NCBI GenBank assembly: GCA_001873065.1
Contig: MNYM01000010.1
Location: 1 to 64,000, forward strand
Direction: 5' to 3'
Length of the DNA stretch: 64,000 nucleotides
Source of the DNA: Flavobacteriaceae bacterium CG2_30_31_66
GTDB lineage: Bacteria > Bacteroidota > Bacteroidia > Flavobacteriales > Flavobacteriaceae
This document shows, piece by piece, positions 18,343 through 28,128 of the stretch. The translations under genes and the position numbers were made by a program. Each line of letters opens with the position of its first letter. Position 1 is the first letter of the stretch. A model generated the notes under the pieces. It searched no databases. It saw nothing but the letters and a program-made list of their open reading frames with translations, and was not told the DNA's origin.

Positions 18343-20829
18343 ATGGCAAAAAATTTAGTTATTGTTGAGTCTCCTGCAAAAGCAAAAACCATTGAAAAAT
18401 TCTTAGGAAAAGATTTTCAAGTAGAATCAAGTTATGGTCATATTGCAGACTTACCTTCCAAAGAATTAGGAATTGATATTGATGGGGATTTTTCTCCAAA
18501 ATACATGGTTTCTGATGATAAAATTGCATTGGTTCAAAAGTTGAAAAAGTTATCAAAAAAAGCAGAAACCATCTGGTTAGCAAGTGACGAAGACCGTGAA
18601 GGAGAAGCCATTGCGTGGCATTTAAAAGAACAATTAGAATTAAAAGATTCGAATACAAAACGAATTGTTTTTCATGAAATTACCAAAAATGCTATTTTAA
18701 AAGCAGTCGAAAATCCAAGAGATATTGATTATAATATGGTGAATGCACAACAAGCACGAAGAGTACTAGATCGTTTGGTGGGCTATGAATTATCACCAGT
18801 TTTATGGCGAAAAGTAAAAGGAGGTTTGTCAGCTGGAAGAGTGCAATCAGTAGCTGTAAGGTTGATTGTTGAAAGAGAAAGAAGTATTCAAGAATTTGTT
18901 TCAGAATCACATTATAAAGTAATTGCAGAATTTTATGGTGAAGAAGGAAAACCTTTTAAAGCGACCATTCCTAAAAATTTTGACACCAAAGAAGAAGCTG
19001 AAGATTTTTTAAATTCTTGCAAAAAAGCAGCTTTTTCAATTGCAGATTTGACAAAAAAACCCGCATCAAAAACGCCTGCAGCACCTTTTACAACCTCAAC
19101 TTTACAACAAGAAGCTGCAAGAAAATTAGGTTTTGCTGTGTCAAGAACCATGCAAGTTGCACAACGTTTATATGAAGCTGGTTTGATTACTTATATGAGA
19201 ACAGATAGTTTGAATTTATCAGTAGAGGCAAGAAATGCTGCTGCTGAAGAAATCACAAATTATTATGGAAAAGAATATAGTTTTCCGCGAGTTTTTAAAT
19301 CGAAACAAAAAGGTGCACAAGAAGCTCATGAGGCAATCAGGCCTACAAACATGAAAATGCATTCGGTAAATGTGGAATATGATCAAGATAAATTATATGA
19401 TTTGATCTGGAAAAGAACATTGGCTTCGCAAATGAGTGATGCTTTGTTGGAAAGAACAAACGTGAAAATCGATAACACTATAAACGATAAAATATTTACT
19501 GCAAATGGCGAAATGATTCAGTTTGATGGATTTTTAAAAGTCTATTTAGAAGGAACTGACAATGAAGATGAGGAACAAGAAGGCATGTTGCCAACCTTAA
19601 AAATCAACGAAAAATTGGGGTATCATTACATCAATGCAACGCAGCGTTTTACGGCACCACCTTATCGTTTTACGGAAGCTTCTTTGGTGAAACAATTGGA
19701 AGAATTAGGCATTGGGCGCCCGTCAACCTATGCTCCAACAATTTCTACCATTCAAAAAAGAGGCTATGTTGACAAAGGTCAAAATGAAGGTAATCTTAGA
19801 GACTATGAACAAATTACCCTGTCAAATGGTGTTATTTTAAAAAAAATTATAACAGAAAAAACAGGATCAGACAAGGGAAAATTAGTGCCAACTGATATTG
19901 GAAATATTGTAAATGATTTTTTAGTAGCAAACTTTTCATCAATTTTAGATTTTGGATTTACTGCAAAAGTAGAATCCTCTTTTGATGATATTTCTGAAGG
20001 AGCAGAAAATTGGACAGAAATGATTCGTGATTTTTATAAAAAATTCCATGAAAATGTAGAAGATGTCAAAGAACATGCGGAAAGAGAAAGTGGCGAACGT
20101 ATTTTAGGAGAACATCCTGTATCTGGAAAAATGGTCTTAGTGCGTTTGGGAAAATTCGGTGCCATTGCGCAAATTGGCGCACCTGAAGATGATGAAAAAA
20201 TATTTGCAAGTTTGAATCCTGATCAAAATTTAGGAACTATCACACTCGAAGAAGCTTTGGAATTATTTTTATTACCAAAAACATTGGGCAAGTTCAAAAA
20301 CGAAGAAGTTATTGTTTCAAACGGAAGATTTGGACCGTATATTAAATTTGGAGAGTTGTTTGTTTCATTAGAAAAAAATGAAAATCCGATGGAAGTTGAT
20401 TTGGAAAGAGCCAAAGAACTCATTATCGCCAAACAAAAAGCAGATGCACCCATAGCAATTTATGAAAATTTGCCTGTACAAAAAGGAACAGGCCGTTTTG
20501 GACCATTTATCAAATGGAATAATATTTTTATCAATGTCAATAAAAAATATGATTTTGATGACTTGTCTGAAAATGATATTATTGAGTTAATTGAAGATAA
20601 AAAACAAAAAGAGATTGACAAAGTGATTTATGATTGGCAAGATGCAGGCATCAAAGTTGAAAAAGGAAGATGGGGAAGATTTCACGTGTTGAAAGGAAAA
20701 ATTAAAATTGAGTTGCCCAAAACAACCAATATCGAAAAATTGACCAAAGAAAAAGCCATTGAAATGATTGAAGCTAAAATGCCCAAGAAAAAAACAATAA
20801 AAAAGAAGACGACTGTAAAAAAGAAATAA
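18343..20829 (+). CDS. topA: DNA topoisomerase I (type IA)
   Basis: An 828-residue enzyme that relaxes negatively supercoiled DNA through a 5'-phosphotyrosine. The Toprim domain starts at once (NLVIVESPAKAKTIEKFLG) with the metal triad SDEDREGE (Asp82, Asp84, Glu86). The catalytic Tyr284 lies in GLITYMRTDS. The C-terminal part (after about 600) has repeated G-x-F-G-x-Y/F-I-K modules, such as GRFGPYIKFG and GRFGPFIKW, instead of four-cysteine zinc ribbons. The last 15 residues are almost all Lys/Thr, suited to DNA binding. The next gene starts 33 bp downstream. Confidence 0.98.
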   Translation: MAKNLVIVESPAKAKTIEKFLGKDFQVESSYGHIADLPSKELGIDIDGDFSPKYMVSDDKIALVQKLKKLSKKAETIWLASDEDREGEAIAWHLKEQLELKDSNTKRIVFHEITKNAILKAVENPRDIDYNMVNAQQARRVLDRLVGYELSPVLWRKVKGGLSAGRVQSVAVRLIVERERSIQEFVSESHYKVIAEFYGEEGKPFKATIPKNFDTKEEAEDFLNSCKKAAFSIADLTKKPASKTPAAPFTTSTLQQEAARKLGFAVSRTMQVAQRLYEAGLITYMRTDSLNLSVEARNAAAEEITNYYGKEYSFPRVFKSKQKGAQEAHEAIRPTNMKMHSVNVEYDQDKLYDLIWKRTLASQMSDALLERTNVKIDNTINDKIFTANGEMIQFDGFLKVYLEGTDNEDEEQEGMLPTLKINEKLGYHYINATQRFTAPPYRFTEASLVKQLEELGIGRPSTYAPTISTIQKRGYVDKGQNEGNLRDYEQITLSNGVILKKIITEKTGSDKGKLVPTDIGNIVNDFLVANFSSILDFGFTAKVESSFDDISEGAENWTEMIRDFYKKFHENVEDVKEHAERESGERILGEHPVSGKMVLVRLGKFGAIAQIGAPEDDEKIFASLNPDQNLGTITLEEALELFLLPKTLGKFKNEEVIVSNGRFGPYIKFGELFVSLEKNENPMEVDLERAKELIIAKQKADAPIAIYENLPVQKGTGRFGPFIKWNNIFINVNKKYDFDDLSENDIIELIEDKKQKEIDKVIYDWQDAGIKVEKGRWGRFHVLKGKIKIELPKTTNIEKLTKEKAIEMIEAKMPKKKTIKKKTTVKKK

Positions 20830-20862
20830 GGATTTCCTATAATGCGATAGAAAAAAAATTAC

Positions 20863-22023
20863 ATGAATACAGCCTTTTTATCCCCAGTTGAAGAAAATGC
20901 AATTGCACATTTGGTATTGCAATCACCATCATGTATTGGAAAAATAATTCAAATTCACACCCAAAAAGAAGGTTTTCCAGAATTAAAAAATGTTCAAATT
21001 GCCATTTTTGGTGTTCAAGAAGACCGAAATTCTGAAAATAATTTTGGTTGTGGTGAAAATCTTCATTTTATCCGAAGAAAATTCTATGAACTTTTTCCCG
21101 GAAATTGGCAAACACAAATTGCTGATTTGGGCAACGTTAAAAAAGGAAATTCAGTCATTGATACCTATTTTGCAGTTGCAGAAATCATCAATCATTTATT
21201 AAAAAAGAATATCATTCCTGTAATTTTAGGCGGTGGTCAAGATATTACTTATGTAAATTATAGAGCTTATGATACGCTTGAACAAACTGTAAATATCACT
21301 ACAGTTGACAGTCGTTTTGATTTGGGAAGTTTTGAAGACGGGTTAACCTCACAATCTTATTTGAGTAAAATTATTATGCAAGAACCCAATAATTTATTCA
21401 ATTATACGAACGTTGGGTATCAAACATACTTCAATCCACAAGAAGAAATTACGCTATTAGAAAGTTTGTATTTTGACACTTACAGACTTGGAAAAGCCAA
21501 AGAATTAGAAAATATTGAGCCCGCTTTTAGAGACGCAGATATTGTTTCTATTGATATTGGCGCCATAAAACAAAGTGATGCTCCAGCCAATAACAATGCA
21601 TCACCAAATGGATTTCAAGGAGATGAAATTTGTGCCATTGCAAGATATGCAGGCATAAGTGACAAAGTTTCGTCCTTCGGAATTTATGAATATAATTCTA
21701 AATACGATCAAAATCATCAAACAGCGAATTTAATTGCACAAATGATTTGGTATTTCATAGAAGGTGTAAATTTTAGAGTGAAAGATTATCCTTTTACAAA
21801 CAAAGAAGAGTATCAAAAATTTACAGTGATATTCGAAGATGATGATCCGTTAATTTTTTACAAAAGCCATAAAACTGGCAGATGGTGGATTGAAGTTCAT
21901 ATTTTTTCAGATAATAAATACAAAAGACATGCGTTAATACCGTGTACATATCAAGATTACAAAGAGGCAACATCACATAAAATACCCGAAAGATGGTATA
22001 AAGCCATGAAAAAATTGATGTAA
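20863..22023 (+). CDS. Ureohydrolase-fold protein with degenerate metal site (arginase/formimidoylglutamase-like)
   Basis: A 386-residue protein of the arginase/agmatinase/formimidoylglutamase superfamily. The motif order is kept, but the manganese ligands are not: GGDH is GGQD (within residues 123-127), DAHxD is DSRFD (149-153), and the DxD of the third motif is DIG (231-233). Three of six expected ligands are therefore missing, so ureohydrolase activity is doubtful. A C-terminal extension of about 90 residues follows, with FTVIFEDDDPLIFYKSHKTG and a Trp-rich stretch. It lies between topA and gldK, about 100 bp before gldK, on the same strand. Its link to gliding or secretion is positional only. 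Confidence 0.85.
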   Translation: MNTAFLSPVEENAIAHLVLQSPSCIGKIIQIHTQKEGFPELKNVQIAIFGVQEDRNSENNFGCGENLHFIRRKFYELFPGNWQTQIADLGNVKKGNSVIDTYFAVAEIINHLLKKNIIPVILGGGQDITYVNYRAYDTLEQTVNITTVDSRFDLGSFEDGLTSQSYLSKIIMQEPNNLFNYTNVGYQTYFNPQEEITLLESLYFDTYRLGKAKELENIEPAFRDADIVSIDIGAIKQSDAPANNNASPNGFQGDEICAIARYAGISDKVSSFGIYEYNSKYDQNHQTANLIAQMIWYFIEGVNFRVKDYPFTNKEEYQKFTVIFEDDDPLIFYKSHKTGRWWIEVHIFSDNKYKRHALIPCTYQDYKEATSHKIPERWYKAMKKLM

Positions 22024-22124
22024 TGAAAAATAGTGAAAAATAGAAAGTTAAATACAAACTTAACATTGTATTTTAGCAAAAAAAATAATAGGTTTACAAA
22101 CTTTTTAGTAAAGACAATATTTAT

Positions 22125-23489
22125 ATGAAGAAAGCAGCAATATTTGCACTTTTAATTACTTTTTTTTATAGTTGCGGGTCAAAAGACAGAGGAGAACTAG
22201 TAGGCGTTAACGCGAAAAAGAAATGGTTTTCAGAAAAGCCTTATGGAATGGCATTGATTCCTGGAGGCTCTTTTACTATGGGAAAACAAGATCAAGACAT
22301 GATTGGGTCATTGAATGCGCCAACCAAAACGGTTACAGTAAGACCTTATTACATGGATGAAACTGAAATCACGAACAATGAATACAAAGAATTTGTTTTT
22401 TGGGTTCGCGATTCTGTCGTTAGAACACGTTTGGCATACCAAGCAGAATTTGCTTCGTTAGGAAATGCAAATCCTGATCCAAATGGTAAAAAACGTACAG
22501 CTGGCATTCAGCAGTATGCTTTTAAAACAGCAGATACAACAAATTTATCCCCGTATCAAAAATATATGTTCGAAAACTACTATCAGTTTGATACCATTCA
22601 GCCTTTGAATTGGCAAACAGAAATTGTTTGGAACAAGAACGAGTACCCAGACACTGATTATGTTGAAGTTATGGATTCTTTGTACATTAAAAAAGATGAT
22701 GCTGTTGATGGAGTCAGAACATTCAATACCAAGTTTTTAAACTACAAATATTCTTGGTTTGACAGAGACAACGCAGCCAGAAAAGGAGGAGATAGAAAAA
22801 ATTTCGTGCAAACAGAGGTGTTAAATATTTATCCTGACACCACAGTTTGGGTAAAAGATTTCAATTATTCTTACAATGATCCAATGCACCAAGATTACTT
22901 TTACCATCAATCTTATGGAGATTATCCCGTAGTTGGTGTTACTTGGAATCAAGCAAACGCTTTTTGCAATTGGAGAACCAAAAAGAAAAATGATTTTTTA
23001 AGAGGTCAAAAGAATGTAACATTGGTTCCTGAATTCAGATTACCAACAGAAGCTGAATGGGAATACGCCGCAAGAGGTGGTCTGGAATTTGCAACTTATC
23101 CTTGGGGAACAGGAAGTACTACGAGTGATAGAGGTTGTTTCTTGGCTAACTTTAAACCTGTAAGAGGAAATTATGCAGTGGATGGTGCTTTATATACAAT
23201 GGAAGCAAAATCATTTAACGCAAATGATTATGGATTGTATAATATGGCAGGAAATGTGTCTGAATGGACAAACACCGCTTACAATCAATCTTCTTATTAT
23301 ATGGCTTCAACTATGAATCCAAATGTAGAAGATAGAAATAACAAACGAAAAATAACACGAGGAGGATCTTGGAAAGATGTTGCTTACTTCCTAGAAGTTG
23401 GCTCAAGAGACTTTGAATATGCAGATACTGCAAGAAGTTATATTGGTTTTAGAACCGTACAAAATTATATTGGCACAGGAAACAAATAA
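22125..23489 (+). CDS. gldK: Gliding motility / type IX secretion lipoprotein GldK
   Basis: A 454-residue outer-membrane lipoprotein that, with GldN (PorK/PorN), forms the periplasmic ring of the type IX secretion machine. The signal peptide ends in FFYSCGSK, with Cys17 lipidated. The rest is an FGE-sulfatase (SUMF1-like) fold: IPGGSFTMG near the start, RLPTEAEWEYAARGG, NMAGNVSEW and RGGSW. The active-site cysteines of true formylglycine-generating enzymes, expected just after RGGSW, are absent (KDVAYFLEVGSRD instead), so it is structural. First gene of gldKLMN. Confidence 0.97.
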   Translation: MKKAAIFALLITFFYSCGSKDRGELVGVNAKKKWFSEKPYGMALIPGGSFTMGKQDQDMIGSLNAPTKTVTVRPYYMDETEITNNEYKEFVFWVRDSVVRTRLAYQAEFASLGNANPDPNGKKRTAGIQQYAFKTADTTNLSPYQKYMFENYYQFDTIQPLNWQTEIVWNKNEYPDTDYVEVMDSLYIKKDDAVDGVRTFNTKFLNYKYSWFDRDNAARKGGDRKNFVQTEVLNIYPDTTVWVKDFNYSYNDPMHQDYFYHQSYGDYPVVGVTWNQANAFCNWRTKKKNDFLRGQKNVTLVPEFRLPTEAEWEYAARGGLEFATYPWGTGSTTSDRGCFLANFKPVRGNYAVDGALYTMEAKSFNANDYGLYNMAGNVSEWTNTAYNQSSYYMASTMNPNVEDRNNKRKITRGGSWKDVAYFLEVGSRDFEYADTARSYIGFRTVQNYIGTGNK

Positions 23490-23525
23490 AAATTAGAAAT
23501 TAAAAATTAAAGTTTAATATATCTT

Positions 23526-24161
23526 ATGGCACAATCAAGATCTTACAAAAAAACAATGAATTTCATCTATGGAATGGGAGCTGCAGTAGTAATTATTGGA
23601 GCATTATTTAAAATTCAACATTTTGAAATATTCGGAATATCTGGAGGCATAATGCTAACAATTGGTTTGCTAGTTGAAGCAGCAGTATTCGCAGTTTCAG
23701 CATTTGACCCTCCTGAAGAAGATTTCGATTGGACAAAAGTATATCCAGAGTTAGGGCAAGATGGACTTATGTCGGATAAAAAATTAGGAACTGATGGCAT
23801 GTTGTCTCAAAAATTAGACAATTTATTGAAAGAAGCTAAAATAGATTCCGCATTGATGGAAAGCTTGGGTTCAAGCATGAAAAACTTTCAAAATGCAGCT
23901 GTTGGGTTGTCTGCCGCATCTGAAAGTGTCGCTTCTACAAATAAATACAATGAACAAGTTTCATTGGCGGCAATTCAAATGGAATCCTTGAATAACCTAT
24001 ACAAATCTCAACTAGAAAATTCAAGCAAACAAGCTGAATTAAATTCAGAAGTAATAGAAAATACACAAAAGCTTAAAGAACAAATGGAATCTTTAGCTAA
24101 AAATTTATCTTCTTTAAATGGTGTTTATGGGGGAATGCTTTCTGCAATGACAGTAAAATAA
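23526..24161 (+). CDS. gldL: T9SS/gliding motor protein GldL
   Basis: A 211-residue inner-membrane protein that with GldM forms the proton-driven motor for type IX secretion and gliding. Two transmembrane helices are at about 13-30 and 35-57. They include a buried Lys29 and Glu51, at positions equivalent to the charged residues reported as essential for proton flow in GldL of Flavobacterium. The cytoplasmic part starts FDPPEEDFDW and continues as a long helical region to the C-terminus. It follows gldK by 36 bp. Confidence 0.97.
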   Translation: MAQSRSYKKTMNFIYGMGAAVVIIGALFKIQHFEIFGISGGIMLTIGLLVEAAVFAVSAFDPPEEDFDWTKVYPELGQDGLMSDKKLGTDGMLSQKLDNLLKEAKIDSALMESLGSSMKNFQNAAVGLSAASESVASTNKYNEQVSLAAIQMESLNNLYKSQLENSSKQAELNSEVIENTQKLKEQMESLAKNLSSLNGVYGGMLSAMTVK

Positions 24162-24204
24162 TTAGTATAATAAAACAAAGTTAACTTTAAAAAAACTAGT
24201 TAAA

Positions 24205-25737
24205 ATGGCAGCAGGAAAAATGTCGGCAAGACAAAAGATGATAAACCTTATGTATCTTGTATTTATTGCAATGTTAGCGATGAATATGAGCAAAGAGGTA
24301 TTGTCAGCTTTTGGTTTTATGAATGAAAAACTTAAAGAAAACAACCTTTCAACAACGTTAAAAAACAATAGTGCTTATGAGAATTTAGCAACCAAAGCAT
24401 CTGAACAATCAGCAAAATTCGGGATACTTTATGAACAAGCCAAAGAGATCAAAAAATACTCTTCTGAATTTTACGCTTATTTAGATGATTTGAAATCAAA
24501 AATGACAGCCGAGATTGAAGATAAATCTGATTATGAATCCATGGATAAAACCGACTTTTTAGATACTTATTTCTTTAAAGGAGATGGTTACACAAAATAT
24601 GGACAATTATTTCTTGAAAATATCAATGGTTATAGAACAAAATTAATCAAAGTTTTAGGAGCTGATAGTAAGTTTGTCCCAGTAATCAATAAAAGATTTA
24701 GCACAGATGATGTTAACTTGTCTGAATCAAACAAAAAAATAAGTTGGTTAAAATCGCGTTACGAGGGTTTTCCAATGATAGCTTCGCTGACAAATTTCAC
24801 TCAAATGCAAGCAGATATCAAAAACACTGAAAGTGATATTATTACTGATTTATTGGGTGGAAAATTAGAAGAATCGCTTTCTCTAAGTAATTATACTGGA
24901 ATTGTAAGTTTAGAAAAAACTGCTTATTTTGCTGGTGAATCTGTAAAGGGACAAGTAGTCTTAGGACGTTATGATGCTACCTTAGTCCCAAACAAAGTAC
25001 TACTAAATGGTGCTGATGTTACTAAAAACGTAAAAGACGGACAAGTAATTCTAAACATGCCCGCAGGAAATGTAGGTGAAAAGACAATCAAAGGAACTAT
25101 TTTTTTTACCGAAAATGGAGAAGAAGTGCCTGTGCCTTTTGAAAGTACTTATTCAGTAATTCCTGAACCAAGTAGTGCAGTAGTTTCTGCTGACAAAATG
25201 AATGTCGTGTATAGAGGTTTAGACAATCCTATTTCGGTTTCTTTGCCAGGGGTGAGTGATAACAATATCAATGTTTCTGCAACAGGAGGCTCTCTATCAG
25301 GGAAAAATGGAAAGTATAGTATTAAACCTGGTGCTGGAAATATTGCAATAATCAATGTAAGTGCAAAATTGAGCAGTGGAAAAACCGTAAACTCAAAAGC
25401 AACCTTTAGAATCAAAGACATTCCTGCAGCCATGGGTTCAGTTCGTGGACAATATGGAATCGTTTCTATGCCAAAAACTGGTTTGGCAAACGCACCAATT
25501 GCAGCTGGTTTGCCAGATTTTGAATTCGATTTAAGCATCGTTGTTCAAAGTTTTAAAATTAAAGTGCCTGGACAGTTAACCATTATTGTAAATGGTTCAA
25601 CCTTAAATGCAGCAGCAAAAGCTGCACTAGGAAAAGCACAAAGAGGTGATATTGTCAATATTTATGACATTAAAGCTACTGCAAACGGAGTGCCTATCTC
25701 AAAGGTATTGCCTGTAAGTATTGATATAACAAATTAA
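24205..25737 (+). CDS. gldM: T9SS/gliding motor protein GldM
   Basis: A 510-residue partner of GldL. One N-terminal transmembrane helix (about 12-30, with MINLMYLVFIAMLAMNMSKE) inserts into the GldL bundle. The long periplasmic part folds into several domains and transmits rotation to the GldK/GldN ring. The start ATG at 24205 gives MAAGKMSARQKMIN, the family's normal N-terminus. The C-terminal domain includes VRGQYGIVSMPKTG, conserved in GldM/PorM. It lies 43 bp after gldL and 14 bp before gldN. Confidence 0.97.
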   Translation: MAAGKMSARQKMINLMYLVFIAMLAMNMSKEVLSAFGFMNEKLKENNLSTTLKNNSAYENLATKASEQSAKFGILYEQAKEIKKYSSEFYAYLDDLKSKMTAEIEDKSDYESMDKTDFLDTYFFKGDGYTKYGQLFLENINGYRTKLIKVLGADSKFVPVINKRFSTDDVNLSESNKKISWLKSRYEGFPMIASLTNFTQMQADIKNTESDIITDLLGGKLEESLSLSNYTGIVSLEKTAYFAGESVKGQVVLGRYDATLVPNKVLLNGADVTKNVKDGQVILNMPAGNVGEKTIKGTIFFTENGEEVPVPFESTYSVIPEPSSAVVSADKMNVVYRGLDNPISVSLPGVSDNNINVSATGGSLSGKNGKYSIKPGAGNIAIINVSAKLSSGKTVNSKATFRIKDIPAAMGSVRGQYGIVSMPKTGLANAPIAAGLPDFEFDLSIVVQSFKIKVPGQLTIIVNGSTLNAAAKAALGKAQRGDIVNIYDIKATANGVPISKVLPVSIDITN

Positions 25738-25751
25738 AAAAATTAAACGAT

Positions 25752-26606
25752 ATGTTTAAAAAAGTTTTCTTAGTATTTTTCTTAAGCATGATTAGTTTCA
25801 CTATCAATGCACAATCAAATTTGTTAAACGCTAAAACCGTTGAACAAATTGGCAAAAAAAATGAAAAACAATTATTGTCAGATAATGATGCTCCTATTCC
25901 TTATGGCTATGTAGATGATAGAGATATAATGTGGTCTAAAGTGGTTTGGGAATTTATTGATTTGAATCAAAAAATCAATTTACCCTATTATTTTCCAATT
26001 GATACAATCAATATTTCTTCAGAAAGACGCTCTTTATTTGACACTTTAATTCGTGGCATCAAACAAGGAAAAATCAAAGAAGCTTATACAGATTCTTTCT
26101 TTACATCAAAAATTACACAATCAGAAATTGATACAAGATTGGTAAATATCCGTGATGAAAATGGGTATAAAGATACTTTCAGAATTCAAACTCAAGATGT
26201 TGAAGGGTATATGTTAAAAGGAATGTGGTATTTTGACAAACGTCAAGGTGAATTAAAATATCGCTTATTGGCATTAGCACCCATGGGAAAAGATGTCCAA
26301 ACATTGGGGATTAAAGAAATCGAAGACGAAAATTTATACGAATTATTCTGGGTATTTTTCCCATCTGCAAGAGAAGTTTTGCACGATTCAAAAGTTTTCA
26401 ATCCAGAAAATACAAGTAATCCAATTTCATTTGACCATTTATTGAATGCACGAAGATTTAGTTCAGTAATTGTAAAAGAAGAAAATATTTATGGCAACCG
26501 AGCCATTTCAGATTATGTTCGTGGAAATTCGTTATTCCAACTTTTGGAAGCAAACAAAATCAAAGAAGATATTAGAGACAAAGAAATGGACATGTGGAAT
26601 TATTAA
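25752..26606 (+). CDS. gldN: T9SS/gliding protein GldN
   Basis: A 284-residue periplasmic protein that assembles with GldK into the outer-membrane ring. A signal peptide is visible (MFKKVFLVFFLSMISFTINAQ). The mature part contains VDDRDIMWSKVVWEFIDLNQKINLPYYF, split here across the conserved D-R-D-I-M-W-S-K core, and later FWVFFPSAREVL. Length is normal for GldN/PorN. It is the last gene of the operon; a hairpin terminator follows at 26630. Confidence 0.97.
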   Translation: MFKKVFLVFFLSMISFTINAQSNLLNAKTVEQIGKKNEKQLLSDNDAPIPYGYVDDRDIMWSKVVWEFIDLNQKINLPYYFPIDTINISSERRSLFDTLIRGIKQGKIKEAYTDSFFTSKITQSEIDTRLVNIRDENGYKDTFRIQTQDVEGYMLKGMWYFDKRQGELKYRLLALAPMGKDVQTLGIKEIEDENLYELFWVFFPSAREVLHDSKVFNPENTSNPISFDHLLNARRFSSVIVKEENIYGNRAISDYVRGNSLFQLLEANKIKEDIRDKEMDMWNY

Positions 26607-26629
26607 AATTCTACTAAACACAACTACAA

Positions 26630-26657
26630 AACGTTTGCGAAAGCAAGCGTTTTTTTT
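26630..26657 (+). terminator. Terminator of the gldKLMN operon
   Basis: AAACGTTTGC pairs with GCAAGCGTTT through one G-T position around a 3-nt loop, followed by a run of eight T. It lies 24 bp after the gldN stop. Confidence 0.8.
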
Positions 26658-26694
26658 ATTTAAAAAGTACCCCAAACTTACTTACTTTTACACT

Positions 26695-27738
26695 GTGAAA
26701 ATAGACTATATTATTGTTGGTTTGGGTTTGGCAGGACTCTCTTTTGCTGAAGAATTAATCACTGCTAAAAAATCATTTTTGGTTTTTGAAGACGATTCAC
26801 AAACCTCATCTTTGGTTGCAGGAGGTATTTATAATCCTGTGATTTTAAAACGATTTACACCTGTTTGGAATGCCAAAGAGCAACTCGAAATTGCACTCCC
26901 TTTTTATGAAAAGCTAGCACAAAAATTCAATCAAAAGTTTGATAAAAAGTTCATAACCAAAAAAGTTTTCAAATCCATTGAAGAACAAAACAATTGGTTT
27001 ACGGCACTTGACAAACCCAATTTAACAGATTATTTAGACCCAAATTTAGACAGTAAAAAATACGAAGGTGTCATTGGTGATTTGTGTTTTGGAAACGTCA
27101 AAGAAACTGGCAGAATTGACACTAAAAAACTAGTAGAAGCTTACAGAGATTTTCTTGAAAAAGAAAACAAAATCCAATTTGAAAAGTTTGATTATTCGAA
27201 AATTGAATTTGAAGAAGATGGCATTACTTATAAAAATATCGCTGCTCAAAAAATTGTTTTTTGTGAGGGTTTTGGCATGAAAAAAAATCCATTTTTTAAT
27301 TATTTACCATTGAACGAGGCAAAAGGTGAATTGATTATCATTCACGCACCAAAATTAGATATCGATTTTTTAGTGAAATCTACTTTATTTGTATTGCCTT
27401 TAGGAAATCATTATTATAAAGTTGGCGCAACTTTCAATTGGAATGACAAAACTTCACATCCATCAGAAGAAGGAAAAATGGAATTAGTTGAAAAACTACA
27501 AAAAGTTTTAAATATTCCTTATGAAATTGTGGAACAATCTGCAGGAATAAGGCCTACAGTGAAAGACAGAAGACCTTTGGTTGGTGTGCATAAAAAATTT
27601 CCTCAATTGGCAATTTTGAATGGTTTGGGAACACGTGGTGTAATGATTGCACCAACAGTTGCCAAACAATTATTTCATCACATAGAAAATCAAGAAAAAT
27701 TAGATTCAGAAATTGATATTAATCGTTTTTCTTCGTAA
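26695..27738 (+). CDS. FAD-dependent oxidoreductase (DAO/glycine oxidase-like)
   Basis: A 347-residue flavoprotein. The GTG at 26695 (MKIDYIIVGLGLAGLSFAEEL) is chosen because it places the dinucleotide-binding GxGxxG at residues about 9-14. An upstream in-frame start at 26491 would overlap gldN and its terminator. The DAO-family C-terminal motif is seen as SAGIRPTVKDRRPLVG and LNGLGTRGVMIAP. It probably oxidises an amino acid or related amine in the cytosol; the substrate is not evident. The 3' end overlaps the convergent DUF983 gene by 20 bp. Confidence 0.85.
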   Translation: MKIDYIIVGLGLAGLSFAEELITAKKSFLVFEDDSQTSSLVAGGIYNPVILKRFTPVWNAKEQLEIALPFYEKLAQKFNQKFDKKFITKKVFKSIEEQNNWFTALDKPNLTDYLDPNLDSKKYEGVIGDLCFGNVKETGRIDTKKLVEAYRDFLEKENKIQFEKFDYSKIEFEEDGITYKNIAAQKIVFCEGFGMKKNPFFNYLPLNEAKGELIIIHAPKLDIDFLVKSTLFVLPLGNHYYKVGATFNWNDKTSHPSEEGKMELVEKLQKVLNIPYEIVEQSAGIRPTVKDRRPLVGVHKKFPQLAILNGLGTRGVMIAPTVAKQLFHHIENQEKLDSEIDINRFSS

Positions 27739-28108
27739 ATTTTTTATCAAAACTCACAAACATATTGATCCAAAGAATTCTTGATAATCGCAAACTTACA
27801 GGCGCTAAAATCACCAACGAAAGGATAATCACTAAAAAAGAATGCAATAAAGTTAATCCAAAAATGAGTTTGGCAATCACAAAAGATGCTACAGAAATTG
27901 CCACTGTCAATCCATAATTTACATACATTGCTCCATAGAAAAAGGAAGGTTCTAACATGTATTTTAAATTACAATTTGAACAATGTGCATGAATTTCAGT
28001 AATTTTTGAAGGTTGTAAAGTGAACTTGTTTTTAAAAAAATCACCTTCATGACATCTGGGACATTTTCCTCTAAAAATACTATACAATTTGGTTCCTTTT
28101 TTAAACAT
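27719..28108 (-). CDS. DUF983 family membrane protein with zinc ribbon
   Basis: A 129-residue protein. A four-cysteine ribbon, CPRCHEGDFF followed by CSNCNLKY, occupies residues about 15-50. Two transmembrane helices follow (about 63-82 and 87-107). This is the DUF983 pattern, of unknown function and common in Bacteroidota and Alphaproteobacteria. It converges on the FAD oxidoreductase and is divergent from the ABC-F gene, sharing a palindromic promoter region with it. Confidence 0.9.
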   Translation of the reverse strand: MFKKGTKLYSIFRGKCPRCHEGDFFKNKFTLQPSKITEIHAHCSNCNLKYMLEPSFFYGAMYVNYGLTVAISVASFVIAKLIFGLTLLHSFLVIILSLVILAPVSLRLSRILWINMFVSFDKKFTKKND

Positions 28109-28128
28109 GATACAAATTAAAATTTACA

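Noticed and set aside
22125..23489. GldK as an active formylglycine-generating enzyme for the sulfatase
   Set aside because: The catalytic cysteines after RGGSW are absent, and the gene is clearly the first of gldKLMN.
26491..26694. Longer N-terminus for the FAD oxidoreductase
   Set aside because: It would overlap gldN and read through its terminator hairpin; the GTG at 26695 sits exactly before the nucleotide-binding fold.
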